DNA of 64,000 nt, taken from Candidatus Merdiplasma excrementigallinarum. GTDB lineage: Bacteria; Bacillota; Clostridia; Lachnospirales; Lachnospiraceae. The translations under genes and the position numbers were made by a program. The DNA is taken from positions 35,882-99,881 of the forward strand of contig DVOS01000022.1 of NCBI GenBank assembly GCA_018713435.1, written 5' to 3'. The first letter of the stretch is position 1. Every line of letters starts with the position of its first letter. Positions 48,262 to 59,837 of this stretch are shown one piece after another. The notes under the pieces are model-generated. The model did not search any database. It saw only the letters and a list, made by a program, of their open reading frames with translations, and was not told where the DNA came from.

Positions 48262-48392
48262 AAAAAGCTTCCTGACACCCGGTGTTCACCTTGTCCTCCT
48301 GACAGCTGTCCGCACAGGTCGGAATCATCCGCCCTGTACGGAACATCTGTCTCGGACATGTGTACACCTGGGTGTACAGGAAGCTTTCTTTT
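48262..48392. repeat. Hairpin repeat family 1, copy 2 (88-bp core 48281..48368)
   Basis: Core matches copies 1 and 3; outer arms agcttcctgacaccc / gggtgtacaggaagct complementary. Confidence 0.9.
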
Positions 48393-48485
48393 ATCTTCCG
48401 CGTTAACTGCTTTATGACTCCGCCCTGCTGCGGCATCGGCAAAACTGCCGGCAGCGCCAAAGCCGTCCGGCTGCCCGCAGCGGCT

Positions 48486-49805
48486 TTACAGCTGGGTGGT
48501 TACGAAGATGTCGTAGATGGCCCGGATGGCTACCTCGAAATCCAGGTCCCGCACGCCGATGATGATGTTCAGCTCGCTGGAGCCCTGGTCGATCATCTTG
48601 ATGTTGATGTTGGCGTGGGCCAGAGCGGAGAAAATCCGGCCTGCCGTTCCCTTGGTGGCTTTCATGCCCCGTCCCACAATGGCGATCAGGGCCAGGTTGG
48701 ACTCAAGGTCAATGGAATCCGGATGAACCGCCCGGTGGATGCCGGAGATTACGTTCTGCTCCTTCTCCTCAAACTCGGACTGGTGCACCAGCACCGTGTA
48801 GGTGTCGATGCCGGAGGGGGTGTGCTCGAAGGAGATTCCGTTCTCCTCGAAAACCTGCAGCACCTTGCGGCCGAAACCGATCTCCGTGTTCATCATCTCT
48901 TTTTCAATATTGATGGCGCAGAAGCCCTTCTTTCCGGCAATTCCCGTAATCACATATTTCGGCTGCCGGCAGGTGCTCTCCACAATCATGGTTCCCTTGT
49001 CCTGGGGCCGGTTGGTGTTGCGGATATTGATGGGAATGCCTTCCTGTCTCACCGGGAAGATGGCCTCCTCGTGCATCACGCTGGCGCCCATGTAGGCAAG
49101 CTCCCGCAGTTCCCGGTAGGTGATGGTTTCAATGGGCTCCGGATTTTTCACCACATGGGGATCCGTCACCAGCACGCCGGACACGTCCGTCCAGTTCTCG
49201 TACACATCCGCCTTCACGGCCCGGGCCACAATGGAACCGGTAATATCCGATCCGCCCCGGGAGAAGGTCTTGATGCTGCCGTCCGGCATGGCTCCGTAAA
49301 AGCCGGGGATCACCGCATTGTCCATGTTTTTCAGCCTCTGGCGCATCACCTCGTTGGTGTGCTCGGCGTCAAAATTGCCTCTCTCGTCAAACAGCACCAC
49401 TTCCGCCGCGTCGATAAATTTAAAGCCCAGATATTTGGCCATCACCAGGCCGTTCAGATACTCGCCCCGGGAGGCGGCGTAATCCCGCCCCGCCTGACGC
49501 TGGAAATAATCCCGCATCACCGCGAACTCTTCATCCAGATTCAGATCCAGCTCCAGTCCCTCAATAATCTCCTGGTACCGGGCCTGGATCTCTTTCAGCC
49601 GGCCGTCGATGTCCTCCCCGGCCGCCGCCGCGTCATAGCACCGGTACAGCAGATCCGTCACTTTCACATCATCGGAATAGCGCTTTCCGGGAGCCGAGGG
49701 CACCACAAATCTTCTGGTCTCATCCGCATGGATAATATCCGCCACTTTCTTCATCTGCCCCGCGCTGGCCAGGGAACTTCCGCCGAATTTCGCAACTTTT
49801 TTCAT
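48486..49805 (-). CDS. lysC: Aspartate kinase
   Basis: MKKVAKFGGSSLASAGQMKKVADII; SRGGSDITGSIVARAVKADVYENWTDVSGV; ACT-domain region. Confidence 0.95.
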   Translation of the reverse strand: MKKVAKFGGSSLASAGQMKKVADIIHADETRRFVVPSAPGKRYSDDVKVTDLLYRCYDAAAAGEDIDGRLKEIQARYQEIIEGLELDLNLDEEFAVMRDYFQRQAGRDYAASRGEYLNGLVMAKYLGFKFIDAAEVVLFDERGNFDAEHTNEVMRQRLKNMDNAVIPGFYGAMPDGSIKTFSRGGSDITGSIVARAVKADVYENWTDVSGVLVTDPHVVKNPEPIETITYRELRELAYMGASVMHEEAIFPVRQEGIPINIRNTNRPQDKGTMIVESTCRQPKYVITGIAGKKGFCAINIEKEMMNTEIGFGRKVLQVFEENGISFEHTPSGIDTYTVLVHQSEFEEKEQNVISGIHRAVHPDSIDLESNLALIAIVGRGMKATKGTAGRIFSALAHANINIKMIDQGSSELNIIIGVRDLDFEVAIRAIYDIFVTTQL

Positions 49806-49909
49806 AATCATACTCCTCACGGGATCCGGAAGATCCCTGCTTTTCCTTCTGTTTTTTATCTCCGGGTTTTTCCGGGCCCTATTTTTCTTCCCGGTTCTCT
49901 TCCTGCCGT

Positions 49910-50668
49910 TCAGCCTTCAATCACATCGCTCATCTGGTAGAAGCCTGCCGGCTTTCCGGCCAGATATTTGGCAGCCTGTACGGCTCCCTTGGCAAATACC
50001 CCCTTGGAATAGGCGGTGTGGGTAAACTCAATGGTCTCGTCCAGTCCCGCGAACAGCACCTCATGGATCCCCACGATGTTGCCGCCCCGCACAGCAGAAA
50101 TACCCAGCTCCTTCTTGTCTCTAGGGCAATAGTCCTGGCTGCGGTCATACTTATAGGTATACGCGTGGTCCAGCGCCTCATTGATGCTGTCCGCCAGAGC
50201 CAGGGCGGTTCCGCTGGGCGCGTCCTTCTTCAGGTTATGGTGCTTCTCCACAATCTCGATATCAAATCCCGCGGGAGCCAGAGTTCTGGCCGCGTCCTGC
50301 AGCAGCTTCAGCAGCAGGTTGATGCCCAGGGACATATTGGCAGAGCGCAGCACCGCCACCTTTTTGCTGTCCTCATCCAGCCTCTTAAGCTGCTCCTCGC
50401 TCAGGCCGGTGGTGCACACCACCACAGGGATCTGACGGGACACGCTGTAATCCATCATAGAATCAAACACCGCCGGGGAAGAAAAATCCACAATCACATC
50501 CGCCGGCACGTCGCATTCCTCAAACCGGGCAAACACCGGATAGGGGTTTGTCCCCCCATCCCTCACGTCAATTCCCGCCGCAATCTCAATATCCGGATCC
50601 TGGGCGGCAATTCCGGTGATGGTCTGTCCCATATGTCCGCTGCATCCGCTTAAAATCATTCTTACCAT
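49910..50668 (-). CDS. dapB: 4-hydroxy-tetrahydrodipicolinate reductase
   Basis: MILSGCSGHMGQTI; IVEKHHNLKKDAPSGTALALAD; SAVRGGNIVGIHEVLF. Confidence 0.97.
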   Translation of the reverse strand: MVRMILSGCSGHMGQTITGIAAQDPDIEIAAGIDVRDGGTNPYPVFARFEECDVPADVIVDFSSPAVFDSMMDYSVSRQIPVVVCTTGLSEEQLKRLDEDSKKVAVLRSANMSLGINLLLKLLQDAARTLAPAGFDIEIVEKHHNLKKDAPSGTALALADSINEALDHAYTYKYDRSQDYCPRDKKELGISAVRGGNIVGIHEVLFAGLDETIEFTHTAYSKGVFAKGAVQAAKYLAGKPAGFYQMSDVIEG

Positions 50669-50752
50669 CTCAAATATGAGGCACGGCCTCTGCCGTGCCC
50701 TCTCCTTTCTTTCGGTATAACCGGCTTTCACTGAAAAGCCTTCGTCCGCCTG

Positions 50753-51637
50753 TTACAGAATCCCGTAATCTTTCATGGCCTTCTTCAGCCGCTCCACGTT
50801 CTTCTCTTCCATCTCGCACAGAGGCCCTCTCATGGGACCTACCTCTTTGCCCATCAGATTCAGGGCCGTCTTCACCGGGATGGGGTTCACCTCGCAGAAC
50901 AGGGCGTCGATCAGCTCAATGGCTTCCAGCTGCATCCGGCGGCTCTTCTCCACATCCCCCGCCAGGTAGGAAGCTGCGATTTCATGGGTCTTTGCCGGCG
51001 CCACGTTGGAAAGAACCGAAATCACGCCCTTTCCTCCCAGGGACATAATGGGCACGATCTGGTCGTCGTTGCCGGAATACAGTTCAATCTGGTCCCCCAC
51101 CAGGCTCATCAGCTTGGCCACCTGGGAAATATTGCCGCTGGCCTCCTTGATGCCCACGATATTGTCCACGCTCTTCACCAGATCCGCCATGGTCTCCGGC
51201 AGCACGTTGCAGCCGGTCCGGCTGGGCACGTTGTAGACAATCACCGGAATCTTCACCGCGTTGGCTATGGCGGTATAATGGATCTTCAGTCCCTTCTGGG
51301 TGGCCTTGTTATAGTAGGGGGTCACCAGAAGTAGGGCGTCCGCTCCGTAGGATTCCGCCTCCTTAGACAGATAAATCGCCGTCTCCGTACAGTTGGAGCC
51401 GGTGCCCGCAATCACCGGGATGCGGTGGTTTACCTTCTCCACCGTATATTTGATGGCTGCCAGATGCTCCTCATGGGTCAGCGTGGAGGATTCCCCCGTG
51501 GTTCCGCAGATAATCACAGCATCCGTACCCGCGCTGATCTGTTCCTCCAGCAGCTCTCCCAGCTTTTCAAAATTAACAGTTCCGTCCTCATGCATGGGTG
51601 TGACAATGGCCACGCCTGCCCCTGTAAACACTGACAT
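50753..51637 (-). CDS. dapA: 4-hydroxy-tetrahydrodipicolinate synthase
   Basis: [55 protein letters not shown]. Confidence 0.97.
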   Translation of the reverse strand: MSVFTGAGVAIVTPMHEDGTVNFEKLGELLEEQISAGTDAVIICGTTGESSTLTHEEHLAAIKYTVEKVNHRIPVIAGTGSNCTETAIYLSKEAESYGADALLLVTPYYNKATQKGLKIHYTAIANAVKIPVIVYNVPSRTGCNVLPETMADLVKSVDNIVGIKEASGNISQVAKLMSLVGDQIELYSGNDDQIVPIMSLGGKGVISVLSNVAPAKTHEIAASYLAGDVEKSRRMQLEAIELIDALFCEVNPIPVKTALNLMGKEVGPMRGPLCEMEEKNVERLKKAMKDYGIL

Positions 51638-51677
51638 CTCTCTACCTCCTGTACTCGTCTGAAGCCTTTCCGCCCGG

Positions 51678-51791
51678 CTGCTTGGCTCGCTGCCCGCAAA
51701 ATCAAATCTCCGCTGCAGGCAGCTGGACATTTGACTCTCGCGGCGCTCGCCAAATATTCATGCCAGCATGACTGCTTGGCTCGCTGCCCGC
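51678..51791. repeat. 20-bp direct repeat pair (51678..51697 and 51772..51791) flanking a hairpin segment in the dapA leader
   Basis: ctgcttggctcgctgcccgc occurs exactly twice; intervening caaatgtccagctgc/gcagcggagatttg inverted repeat. Confidence 0.85.
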
Positions 51792-51854
51792 GGAAATAAA
51801 AAGGGCAGATACTTTCGCACCCACCCAAAGAATCCATCTTACGTTACATTCTTC

Positions 51855-52017
51855 GATAGCGCTCCATCTCATCGATGGCAGTCACATGATTATTCACCCT
51901 GTGCCCAAGCATACAGGTTCAGGCTCTGTATCCTTTCGGCGTTTTCCCCTTTCCCTGGCCTTCCGCTGTACCTGAATACATCCGGTCAATTACTCATGAA
52001 ACACGCAACCTCTATCT
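51855..52017 (-). ncRNA. Lysine riboswitch (L-box) upstream of dapA-dapB-lysC
   Basis: Minus strand AGATAGAGGTTGCG...ATGAGTA...AAGGCCAGGGAAAGGGGAAAACGCCGAAAG...TGCTTGGGCACAGGG...GACTGCCA...GCTATC matches L-box conserved blocks in order. Confidence 0.93.
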
Positions 52018-52066
52018 AATTAAAATAACTATATCATCCCGGTAAATCCTTGTCAACCGCTTTGGA

Positions 52067-52567
52067 TTATTCCCGCAGATAATCGGTTCTCACCTCTGTC
52101 ACCTCGTCCACGTAGGGCCAGAGAGCTTCGCACCGGTCAATTCCGGTCATGATCAGCTCCACGCCGTCCCCCACGGCTTCGATCAGGGGGATAATATCCT
52201 CCTGGGTGATAATACCCTTCTGGGGAAGTCCCAGAATCTCGTCCAGGATCAGCACATCGCACTCGGAGGTCACCAGCACCTTCTTGGCAAAATTCAGGCC
52301 GTTGCGGATGTTCATCATCTCCTCCCGCTTTTCCTCCTCGGACAGCTCGGCAAACTGCTCCTCAAACTTGTCAAAGGTAAACAGCTTGATCTCCGGCTCC
52401 AGGCGCTTGATAAAATCCAGTTCTGAGCCCGCCTTTCCCTTCAGGAACTGTACCACAAACACCGTTTTCCCCGCGCAGGCGGCCTTGATCCCCCGGCCGA
52501 TGGCCGCAGAAGATTTTCCCCATCCCGTTCCGCAGTACATATGTACATATCGTTTTTCTTTATCCAT
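52067..52567 (-). CDS. Cob(I)yrinic acid a,c-diamide adenosyltransferase-like (CobO/BtuR family)
   Basis: MYCGTGWGKSSAAIGRGIKAACAG; FLKG; DVLILDEI; ELIMTGI. Confidence 0.88.
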   Translation of the reverse strand: MDKEKRYVHMYCGTGWGKSSAAIGRGIKAACAGKTVFVVQFLKGKAGSELDFIKRLEPEIKLFTFDKFEEQFAELSEEEKREEMMNIRNGLNFAKKVLVTSECDVLILDEILGLPQKGIITQEDIIPLIEAVGDGVELIMTGIDRCEALWPYVDEVTEVRTDYLRE

Positions 52568-52802
52568 TCTGCACCTCATGCTTTCCATGCAGCACACTGC
52601 TCCGTCTCTCCTTCCCTGCAGACTGTCCTGCGGGAGAGATCCGTGTCATTGTCTTCTTTCAGCTATTTATACTACATACCACAGGCAAATGCAACCCCTG
52701 TTCCGTTTTTTCAATTTTATACTAATTATACACATTTTAAGCCTGTTTTCCACATATTTTTGTGGAAATCCGGCCGTTTTCATACATTTTTCACATTCAG
52801 GC

Positions 52803-53447
52803 CTATTCTTCCAGATATTCCAGCTTGCTCACAGAAACTTCATAGGCCACCCTCTTCTGGGTCGTCTCGTCATCCAGGCGCTTTAAATATTCCCGGCTCT
52901 GAATCCTTCCCCAGATCTGGACATGGCCCCCCACCTGAAAGCCGGAAGCGAACCGGGCGTTTCTTCCCCAGCAGATGCAGGGAATATAATCCGATTTCCC
53001 ATAGGGCCGGTTCACCGCCAGCAGCATATCCGCAATCTCCCGTCCCAGGGGCGTCCTGCGGTATACCGGCGGTTTGCAGATATAGCCGTCCAGAAAAATC
53101 TGGTTGCTCTTAACCTTCTCATTTTCCTCCTCCACAAAGCTGACCTCTCTGGCAAAGATGGACAGCACCAGCCGGTTTTTCTTTTCCTCATGCCGGTTGT
53201 AGGAGCGGAACTGACCGAATACCTGAAGCATCTCTCCTTTGTAATCCCGGGTCACATCAAGTAGCCGCTCCGAAATCATAACCGGTATAATATCATAGGA
53301 CTCGCTGAGCCGTTTTACGGAAATGTCCACCATGTAAAATCCCTCTCCGTACACCTCATGGCTGAAAGTAAAATCAGAAATGATCTCCCCTATGATCGTC
53401 ACCTGATTATTCTCAATAATCTGATAATGCTGCGCGTTGTCTGGCAT
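52803..53447 (-). CDS. Single-stranded DNA-binding protein-like (SSB/OB fold)
   Basis: MPDNAQHYQIIENNQVTIIGEI...; DIIPVMISERLL; RTPLGREIADMLLAVNRPYGKSDYIPCICWGRNARFA; ssb-like second half. Confidence 0.8.
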   Translation of the reverse strand: MPDNAQHYQIIENNQVTIIGEIISDFTFSHEVYGEGFYMVDISVKRLSESYDIIPVMISERLLDVTRDYKGEMLQVFGQFRSYNRHEEKKNRLVLSIFAREVSFVEEENEKVKSNQIFLDGYICKPPVYRRTPLGREIADMLLAVNRPYGKSDYIPCICWGRNARFASGFQVGGHVQIWGRIQSREYLKRLDDETTQKRVAYEVSVSKLEYLEE

Positions 53448-53762
53448 AATCTCCGTTCTCCCTTCTTCCGTCAGCCGGCCCCTCTGCCCCGGCTGAAGTG
53501 TCTTTTTCGTATTTTTCAGAATATTCCCGGCGTTTTCTTCCGCACGGTATATACTATGTGTATTCACCCCGCCAGGAAAATAGAACCTCTGGAAGCCAAA
53601 ATCGGAATAATACGAATTATGACGGCTGCAAAAGCCCCCGCAAACCCAACATTTTTTGCACAGGTGCTTGTTTTCTCAAAGAATTGTGATAAAATGGCAA
53701 AGGATTAAACGCATAAAAATAAGAAAAGACCCGTCTGAAGAAATAGAAAGGGAAGGGAAATT

Positions 53763-55589
<1,827 letters not shown>

Positions 55590-55610
55590 AAATCATCATA
55601 AATAAAATAG

Positions 55611-55783
55611 AAACTGCCGTTTCGACACGTTTCTGGCATTTCCGAACATCCGGTGTTCACTTTGTCCTTTCGACATCTGTCCGCACAGATCGGATGTCTC
55701 CGCTCTGTACGGAACATCTGTCTCGGACATGTGTACACCTGGATGTCCCGGAAACCGCCAGAAATTCTCTGCGGCAGTTTTTT
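55611..55783. repeat. Hairpin repeat family 1, copy 3 (88-bp core 55652..55739), fused into the typA terminator hairpin
   Basis: Core matches copies 1 and 2; outer aaactgccg / cggcagttttttt terminator stem plus intermediate complementary segments (tttctggc/gccagaaa; gaacatcc/ggatgtcc). Confidence 0.9.
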
Positions 55784-55814
55784 TATGTGATTTTTTTAAT
55801 ATGTCACATCTGCT

Positions 55815-56825
55815 TTATTCTCTATTTCTTTTCGTTGAGGCAGTCTGGCCTTTTTTTCTTTCCCCGATCAGTTCCAGGAAGTTGGTTTCGTAGATTTTCT
55901 GAAGGATGGCGGGGGAAAGGCCCAGCCCCTGCATCTGCCGGGGGCCTTCTTTTACATAGTACCCGTCCGGATACAGGGTATAGGCTCCTTCTGTCTCCAG
56001 AAAATCCCGGATCAGCTTCATCCTGGACAGGGCGTCCTCCAGGGACAGCTCTTCGTTTTGGCTTCTCACAATCTCTCCGGCGCCGCTGTCGGTACCGTAC
56101 AGGATCCGGTCCTGAAACTGCCCAAAAAATTTTTTTGCCGCCTCCGGCTGTCCGGACAGATTATAGTATAGTTCTATCCCCGGGGTCACATCGATCCGTA
56201 TCTCCTCAAAGGCCTCCATAATCCCCCGCAGCCGGTCCAGCTGGCCGGAGAAAAAGAAAAAGTGGGGAAACACGATCCGAAGCCCGGGATGCCTCTCTAA
56301 CACAGCCAGCACCTGCCGGTACTGCTCTTCATTGTTGATAAAGGTTTCGTCGTACAGCCAGCCGCTCTCCAGGGCATGCTTAGAAATCTTCTCCGGATCC
56401 CAGAACTCTTCCGGGTCGTTTACATGAAAGTATACCGGGATCTGCCTCTCCTCCAGGAGGGACCAGTAAGGCTCCCACACCGGCCTGTCAAAATCCGGGA
56501 TGGGATGGGCCTTCCGGATCTGGGGCTTTCCCTCCAGCATCTTTATGCCGGCGCAGCCTCTGTCCATCAGCCTCTCTGCCTCCCTTACCAGCGCATCGGA
56601 AAGCTCCGGCTCCGAGAGCCGGTAGATCTCCCGCCTGAGGCCTCCAAACACATATACCGGCACCTTCGCCTGGGCCGCAAACGCAAAGGCATCCTCCTCC
56701 ACCGGAAGGTCATCCGCCTTCGGAATGCACTGCAAGGCCACGCCCCCCAGGTTTTCCTGCCGGATCAGCTCATTCAGCTTCCGGGGATTTAACATGCTGG
56801 CGTAATGAATATGTCCGTCTATCAT
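55815..56825 (-). CDS. Amidohydrolase-family protein
   Basis: MIDGHIHYASML metal-binding HxH motif; RIVFPHFFFFSG; RILYGTDSGAGE. Confidence 0.82.
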   Translation of the reverse strand: MIDGHIHYASMLNPRKLNELIRQENLGGVALQCIPKADDLPVEEDAFAFAAQAKVPVYVFGGLRREIYRLSEPELSDALVREAERLMDRGCAGIKMLEGKPQIRKAHPIPDFDRPVWEPYWSLLEERQIPVYFHVNDPEEFWDPEKISKHALESGWLYDETFINNEEQYRQVLAVLERHPGLRIVFPHFFFFSGQLDRLRGIMEAFEEIRIDVTPGIELYYNLSGQPEAAKKFFGQFQDRILYGTDSGAGEIVRSQNEELSLEDALSRMKLIRDFLETEGAYTLYPDGYYVKEGPRQMQGLGLSPAILQKIYETNFLELIGERKKGQTASTKRNRE

Positions 56826-56857
56826 CTTTCCGTGCTCCTTCTGTATGATGCCGTCTC

Positions 56858-58342
56858 TTACCCCAGCAGCTTTCTGACCATCTCCCCGTCAAAGGATACG
56901 GTTTTCACATGGTTCACTTCGATCTGATAGAGGGCGTTGGCAGCGATATGCTCCGCGGCCTGCTCCAGGTCCCGGATACCGCTGGTATTCTTATGCAGTT
57001 CGATCACCGCGTCCAGCCCCTCCGGCGTCAGCACGCACTCCGTCTCCCTCATCCCGATCCGCTTCAGCACCTTGGGCAAGGCGTACCGGGAGAAAATCAC
57101 CTTCTTCTCCTCCGGCGTGTAGTCTGGAATCTCAATCACCGCGAACCGGGACATAAGGGGCGCGCTGATCTGCTCCTTATCGTTGGCGGTGGCAATGGGA
57201 TAGACCCCCACGGTGGGAATCATGCACTCAATATAATTGTCGGTAAAGCCGATATTGTCCAGCAGCGTCAGCAGCACGTCGGCAGGATTTCCGTTTCCCT
57301 TTCCGGCGGCCGCCTTGTCCAGCTCATTGATGATAAACACCAGGTTGGACTCCCCGGCAATAGAAAAGGCCTCCATGATAATACCGGGCTTGGCGTTGGC
57401 ATAGATCCGGGAGCTTCCCGTCAGCTGTTCCGGATCATTGATGGAGCTCATGTCCAGGGTGGTCCAGGGCAGCTTTAAAATCCGGGCCACCGCGTAGGCG
57501 ATCTGGGATTTTCCCGTTCCGGCCGGCCCCACCAGCAGCAGGCCATAGGCCGGCAGAGTGTGGGTGCGGTTGATCTGGATAATGGTTTCGATAATCCGCT
57601 GCTTCACCGCCTCCATGCCGTAGAGTTCTTCGTCCAGGATCCTTCTGGCCTCGTCGGGATCAATGGCCTGGAAATAATTTCCCTTCCACTGGATATTCAT
57701 CATAATGGACAGAGCGTGCTGGGCATGGCGCCGCTCCTCCGCGGACACCTCGCTGGAGCGGGCCACCGCCAGGTTTCTTCTGGCCCAGAGCCGGATATTT
57801 TCCGGCAGGGTCCTGCCCGCGCAGGTGAGAAAATCCGTAATGCTCTGGATACTGGTAAGCCGCATACTGTCCCCAGTCTCCTCTTCGTCCTCATCCGGTA
57901 TCTCCGGGGAGGGCGGATCGCTGGAGAGAAGCCGCTCGATCATAAACTGCAGAAAACCGTCCTCCGCGGACAGCTTGGAGCCTCCTCCAAACGCAATCTC
58001 CCGGATCTTGTAAACCGCGTATCCTTCCTCCCGCACCGCGCCGGAGAGGCACACATTGATATGGTTCTCCCCCAGCCATTTCAGAAGGCTGATAAACCGG
58101 GCGTCAATGCGCAGAATATCCGCGCTTACCGTATCCTTCTCCCCCTTAAATTCAAAGGCAGTCCGCCGGATCGGATTGGTAAACATTCCGTTGGTGTGAT
58201 GCTTCAGCTCCCCCGCCCGGTTGTCCAGCACCAGAATGGGCTGCTCCGGGGAAGGCTCCCCGCTGTGGGAATAAAAAATCTCGTAGGTACATTCCGCTTC
58301 CTTCGCCGGCTCCGGCGAATGGTTAAAATCAAAAACTGGCAT
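56858..58342 (-). CDS. AAA+ ATPase with Lon-like ATPase core but no Lon protease domain
   Basis: DEELYGMEAVKQRIIETIIQINRTHTLPAYGLLLVGPAGTGKSQIAYAVARIL; FIINELDKA; protein ends after the AAA lid. Confidence 0.8.
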   Translation of the reverse strand: MPVFDFNHSPEPAKEAECTYEIFYSHSGEPSPEQPILVLDNRAGELKHHTNGMFTNPIRRTAFEFKGEKDTVSADILRIDARFISLLKWLGENHINVCLSGAVREEGYAVYKIREIAFGGGSKLSAEDGFLQFMIERLLSSDPPSPEIPDEDEEETGDSMRLTSIQSITDFLTCAGRTLPENIRLWARRNLAVARSSEVSAEERRHAQHALSIMMNIQWKGNYFQAIDPDEARRILDEELYGMEAVKQRIIETIIQINRTHTLPAYGLLLVGPAGTGKSQIAYAVARILKLPWTTLDMSSINDPEQLTGSSRIYANAKPGIIMEAFSIAGESNLVFIINELDKAAAGKGNGNPADVLLTLLDNIGFTDNYIECMIPTVGVYPIATANDKEQISAPLMSRFAVIEIPDYTPEEKKVIFSRYALPKVLKRIGMRETECVLTPEGLDAVIELHKNTSGIRDLEQAAEHIAANALYQIEVNHVKTVSFDGEMVRKLLG

Positions 58343-58429
58343 AGTGGTTTCTCCTGTCCATCTGTATTTCCCAATTATTTTTCCCCTGTGTCAAACTGAT
58401 TTTAACACATTGGCGGGGGTTATGCATCC

Positions 58430-58777
58430 TCATAGTGTCTCCCACTCCGCTTCCTTAAAGCCTACCAGGACTTTATCACCCGCCAGCAGTATGGGCCGCT
58501 TTACCAGCATTCCGTCTGAGGCCAGAAGCTGAAGCTGCTCCTCCTCGTCCATGTCGGGGAGCCGCTCCTTCAGGTTGAGAGAACGATAGAGCTGGCCGCT
58601 GGTGTTAAAGAAACGCTTCAGGGGAAGGCCGCTCTTTTCCCGCCAAGTGCGAAGTTCCTCCGCCGTGGGATTTTCTTCCTTGATCGGACGTTTCTCATAG
58701 CGAATGCCCTTGTCCTGCAGCCATTTCTCCGCCTTGCGGCAGGTGCTGCATTTTTCATAACAAATAAATGTAAACAT
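58430..58777 (-). CDS. ArsC/Spx-family reductase-like protein
   Basis: MFTFICYEKCSTCRKAEKWLQDKGIRYEKRPIKEENPT; KRFFNTSGQLYR; RPILLAGDKVLVGFKEAEW. Confidence 0.92.
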   Translation of the reverse strand: MFTFICYEKCSTCRKAEKWLQDKGIRYEKRPIKEENPTAEELRTWREKSGLPLKRFFNTSGQLYRSLNLKERLPDMDEEEQLQLLASDGMLVKRPILLAGDKVLVGFKEAEWETL

Positions 58778-58806
58778 ATTTTGCTCCTCCTGTTTAAAAG
58801 TCAGTT

Positions 58807-59742
58807 TCATTCCAGTGAATTTCTTTCCTCCGGGCTTAAAATGGAACCGCACGCTCCAGTTTTCTCCCAGGCTTCTGTCCTCTGGCCGCAGGCTTTGCGA
58901 AACGCTTCCGCGATATCCGTAAATTCCCCCGGAAGATACTCCATGGCCTGCTCTCTTATATCCTGCATGGCCGGATCGATCCGGTCAGATACCCAGCTCT
59001 CCCAGCCTCCATTCTGGACGATGTAATAGGTCCAGGCAATGGAGCCGGTGATGGCTCCCGTAGTGTCGCAGTCCCCACCGATGGAGATCACGTTCCGGAT
59101 GGCGTCTTCAAAATTCTCAGACTCCAGAAAAGCCACGATGGCCTGGGGAACCGAACCCTGGCAGGAACCGTCAAACTTATAGGCGGGCCGTATGGAATCC
59201 AGGGTGAAATCCAGCCTGTAATACTTTTCCTCGATGTACTGCCGGATTTCCTCTTTCGTCTTTCCGCTCTTTGCCAGAAATACTGCGGCTGCCACGGCCT
59301 CGGCTCCCTTGATGCCCTCCGGGTGATTATGGGTTACCGCGGCGCTGGCCCGGCCCAGAATGATCGCCTCCTCCAGGGTAACGGCCATCAGGCCGCAGGG
59401 CGAAACCCGCATGGCGGAGCCGTTTCCATAGCTTCCGTAGGGCTGGGGATCCTTCTGGTGCAGCCAGGCGGCAAACCGGCCGCCGTATGCCCCCTTGGGG
59501 CAGGGATATCTTTTCCCGAAATCCCGCATCACTTCCACCAGAATTTCCTGAAAGCCTTTCCCGTCCCGGGGATTCTCCTCCCGCTCCTTACCGCTTAGCA
59601 GAATCGCCTTGGCCACTGCCACTGTCAGAATGGTGTCGTCCGTATAATCGCAGTCCTTTGAAAAAAGGGGAAATTTTTTTGTTTTAATATTGTGGAATTC
59701 ATACTTTGATCCAACGATGTCTCCGATAAATGCGCCGTACAT
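58807..59742 (-). CDS. ADP-ribosylglycohydrolase family protein
   Basis: MYGAFIGDIVGSKYEFHNIKTKKFPLF; DYTDDTILTVAVA; ISIGGDCDTTGAITGSIAWTYY. Confidence 0.95.
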   Translation of the reverse strand: MYGAFIGDIVGSKYEFHNIKTKKFPLFSKDCDYTDDTILTVAVAKAILLSGKEREENPRDGKGFQEILVEVMRDFGKRYPCPKGAYGGRFAAWLHQKDPQPYGSYGNGSAMRVSPCGLMAVTLEEAIILGRASAAVTHNHPEGIKGAEAVAAAVFLAKSGKTKEEIRQYIEEKYYRLDFTLDSIRPAYKFDGSCQGSVPQAIVAFLESENFEDAIRNVISIGGDCDTTGAITGSIAWTYYIVQNGGWESWVSDRIDPAMQDIREQAMEYLPGEFTDIAEAFRKACGQRTEAWEKTGACGSILSPEERNSLE

Positions 59743-59837
59743 ACTGTTTTCCTCCAGGTTTAACTTATTTTTCAGCTGATGACCTGATGATAGCATACTT
59801 CCTTCCATCCGGGGTCGCCCGGCAGATGACATCTGCC

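Noticed and set aside
48360-49940. 526-aa plus-strand ORF opposite aspartate kinase
   Set aside because: Antisense shadow ORF that also starts inside the hairpin repeat.
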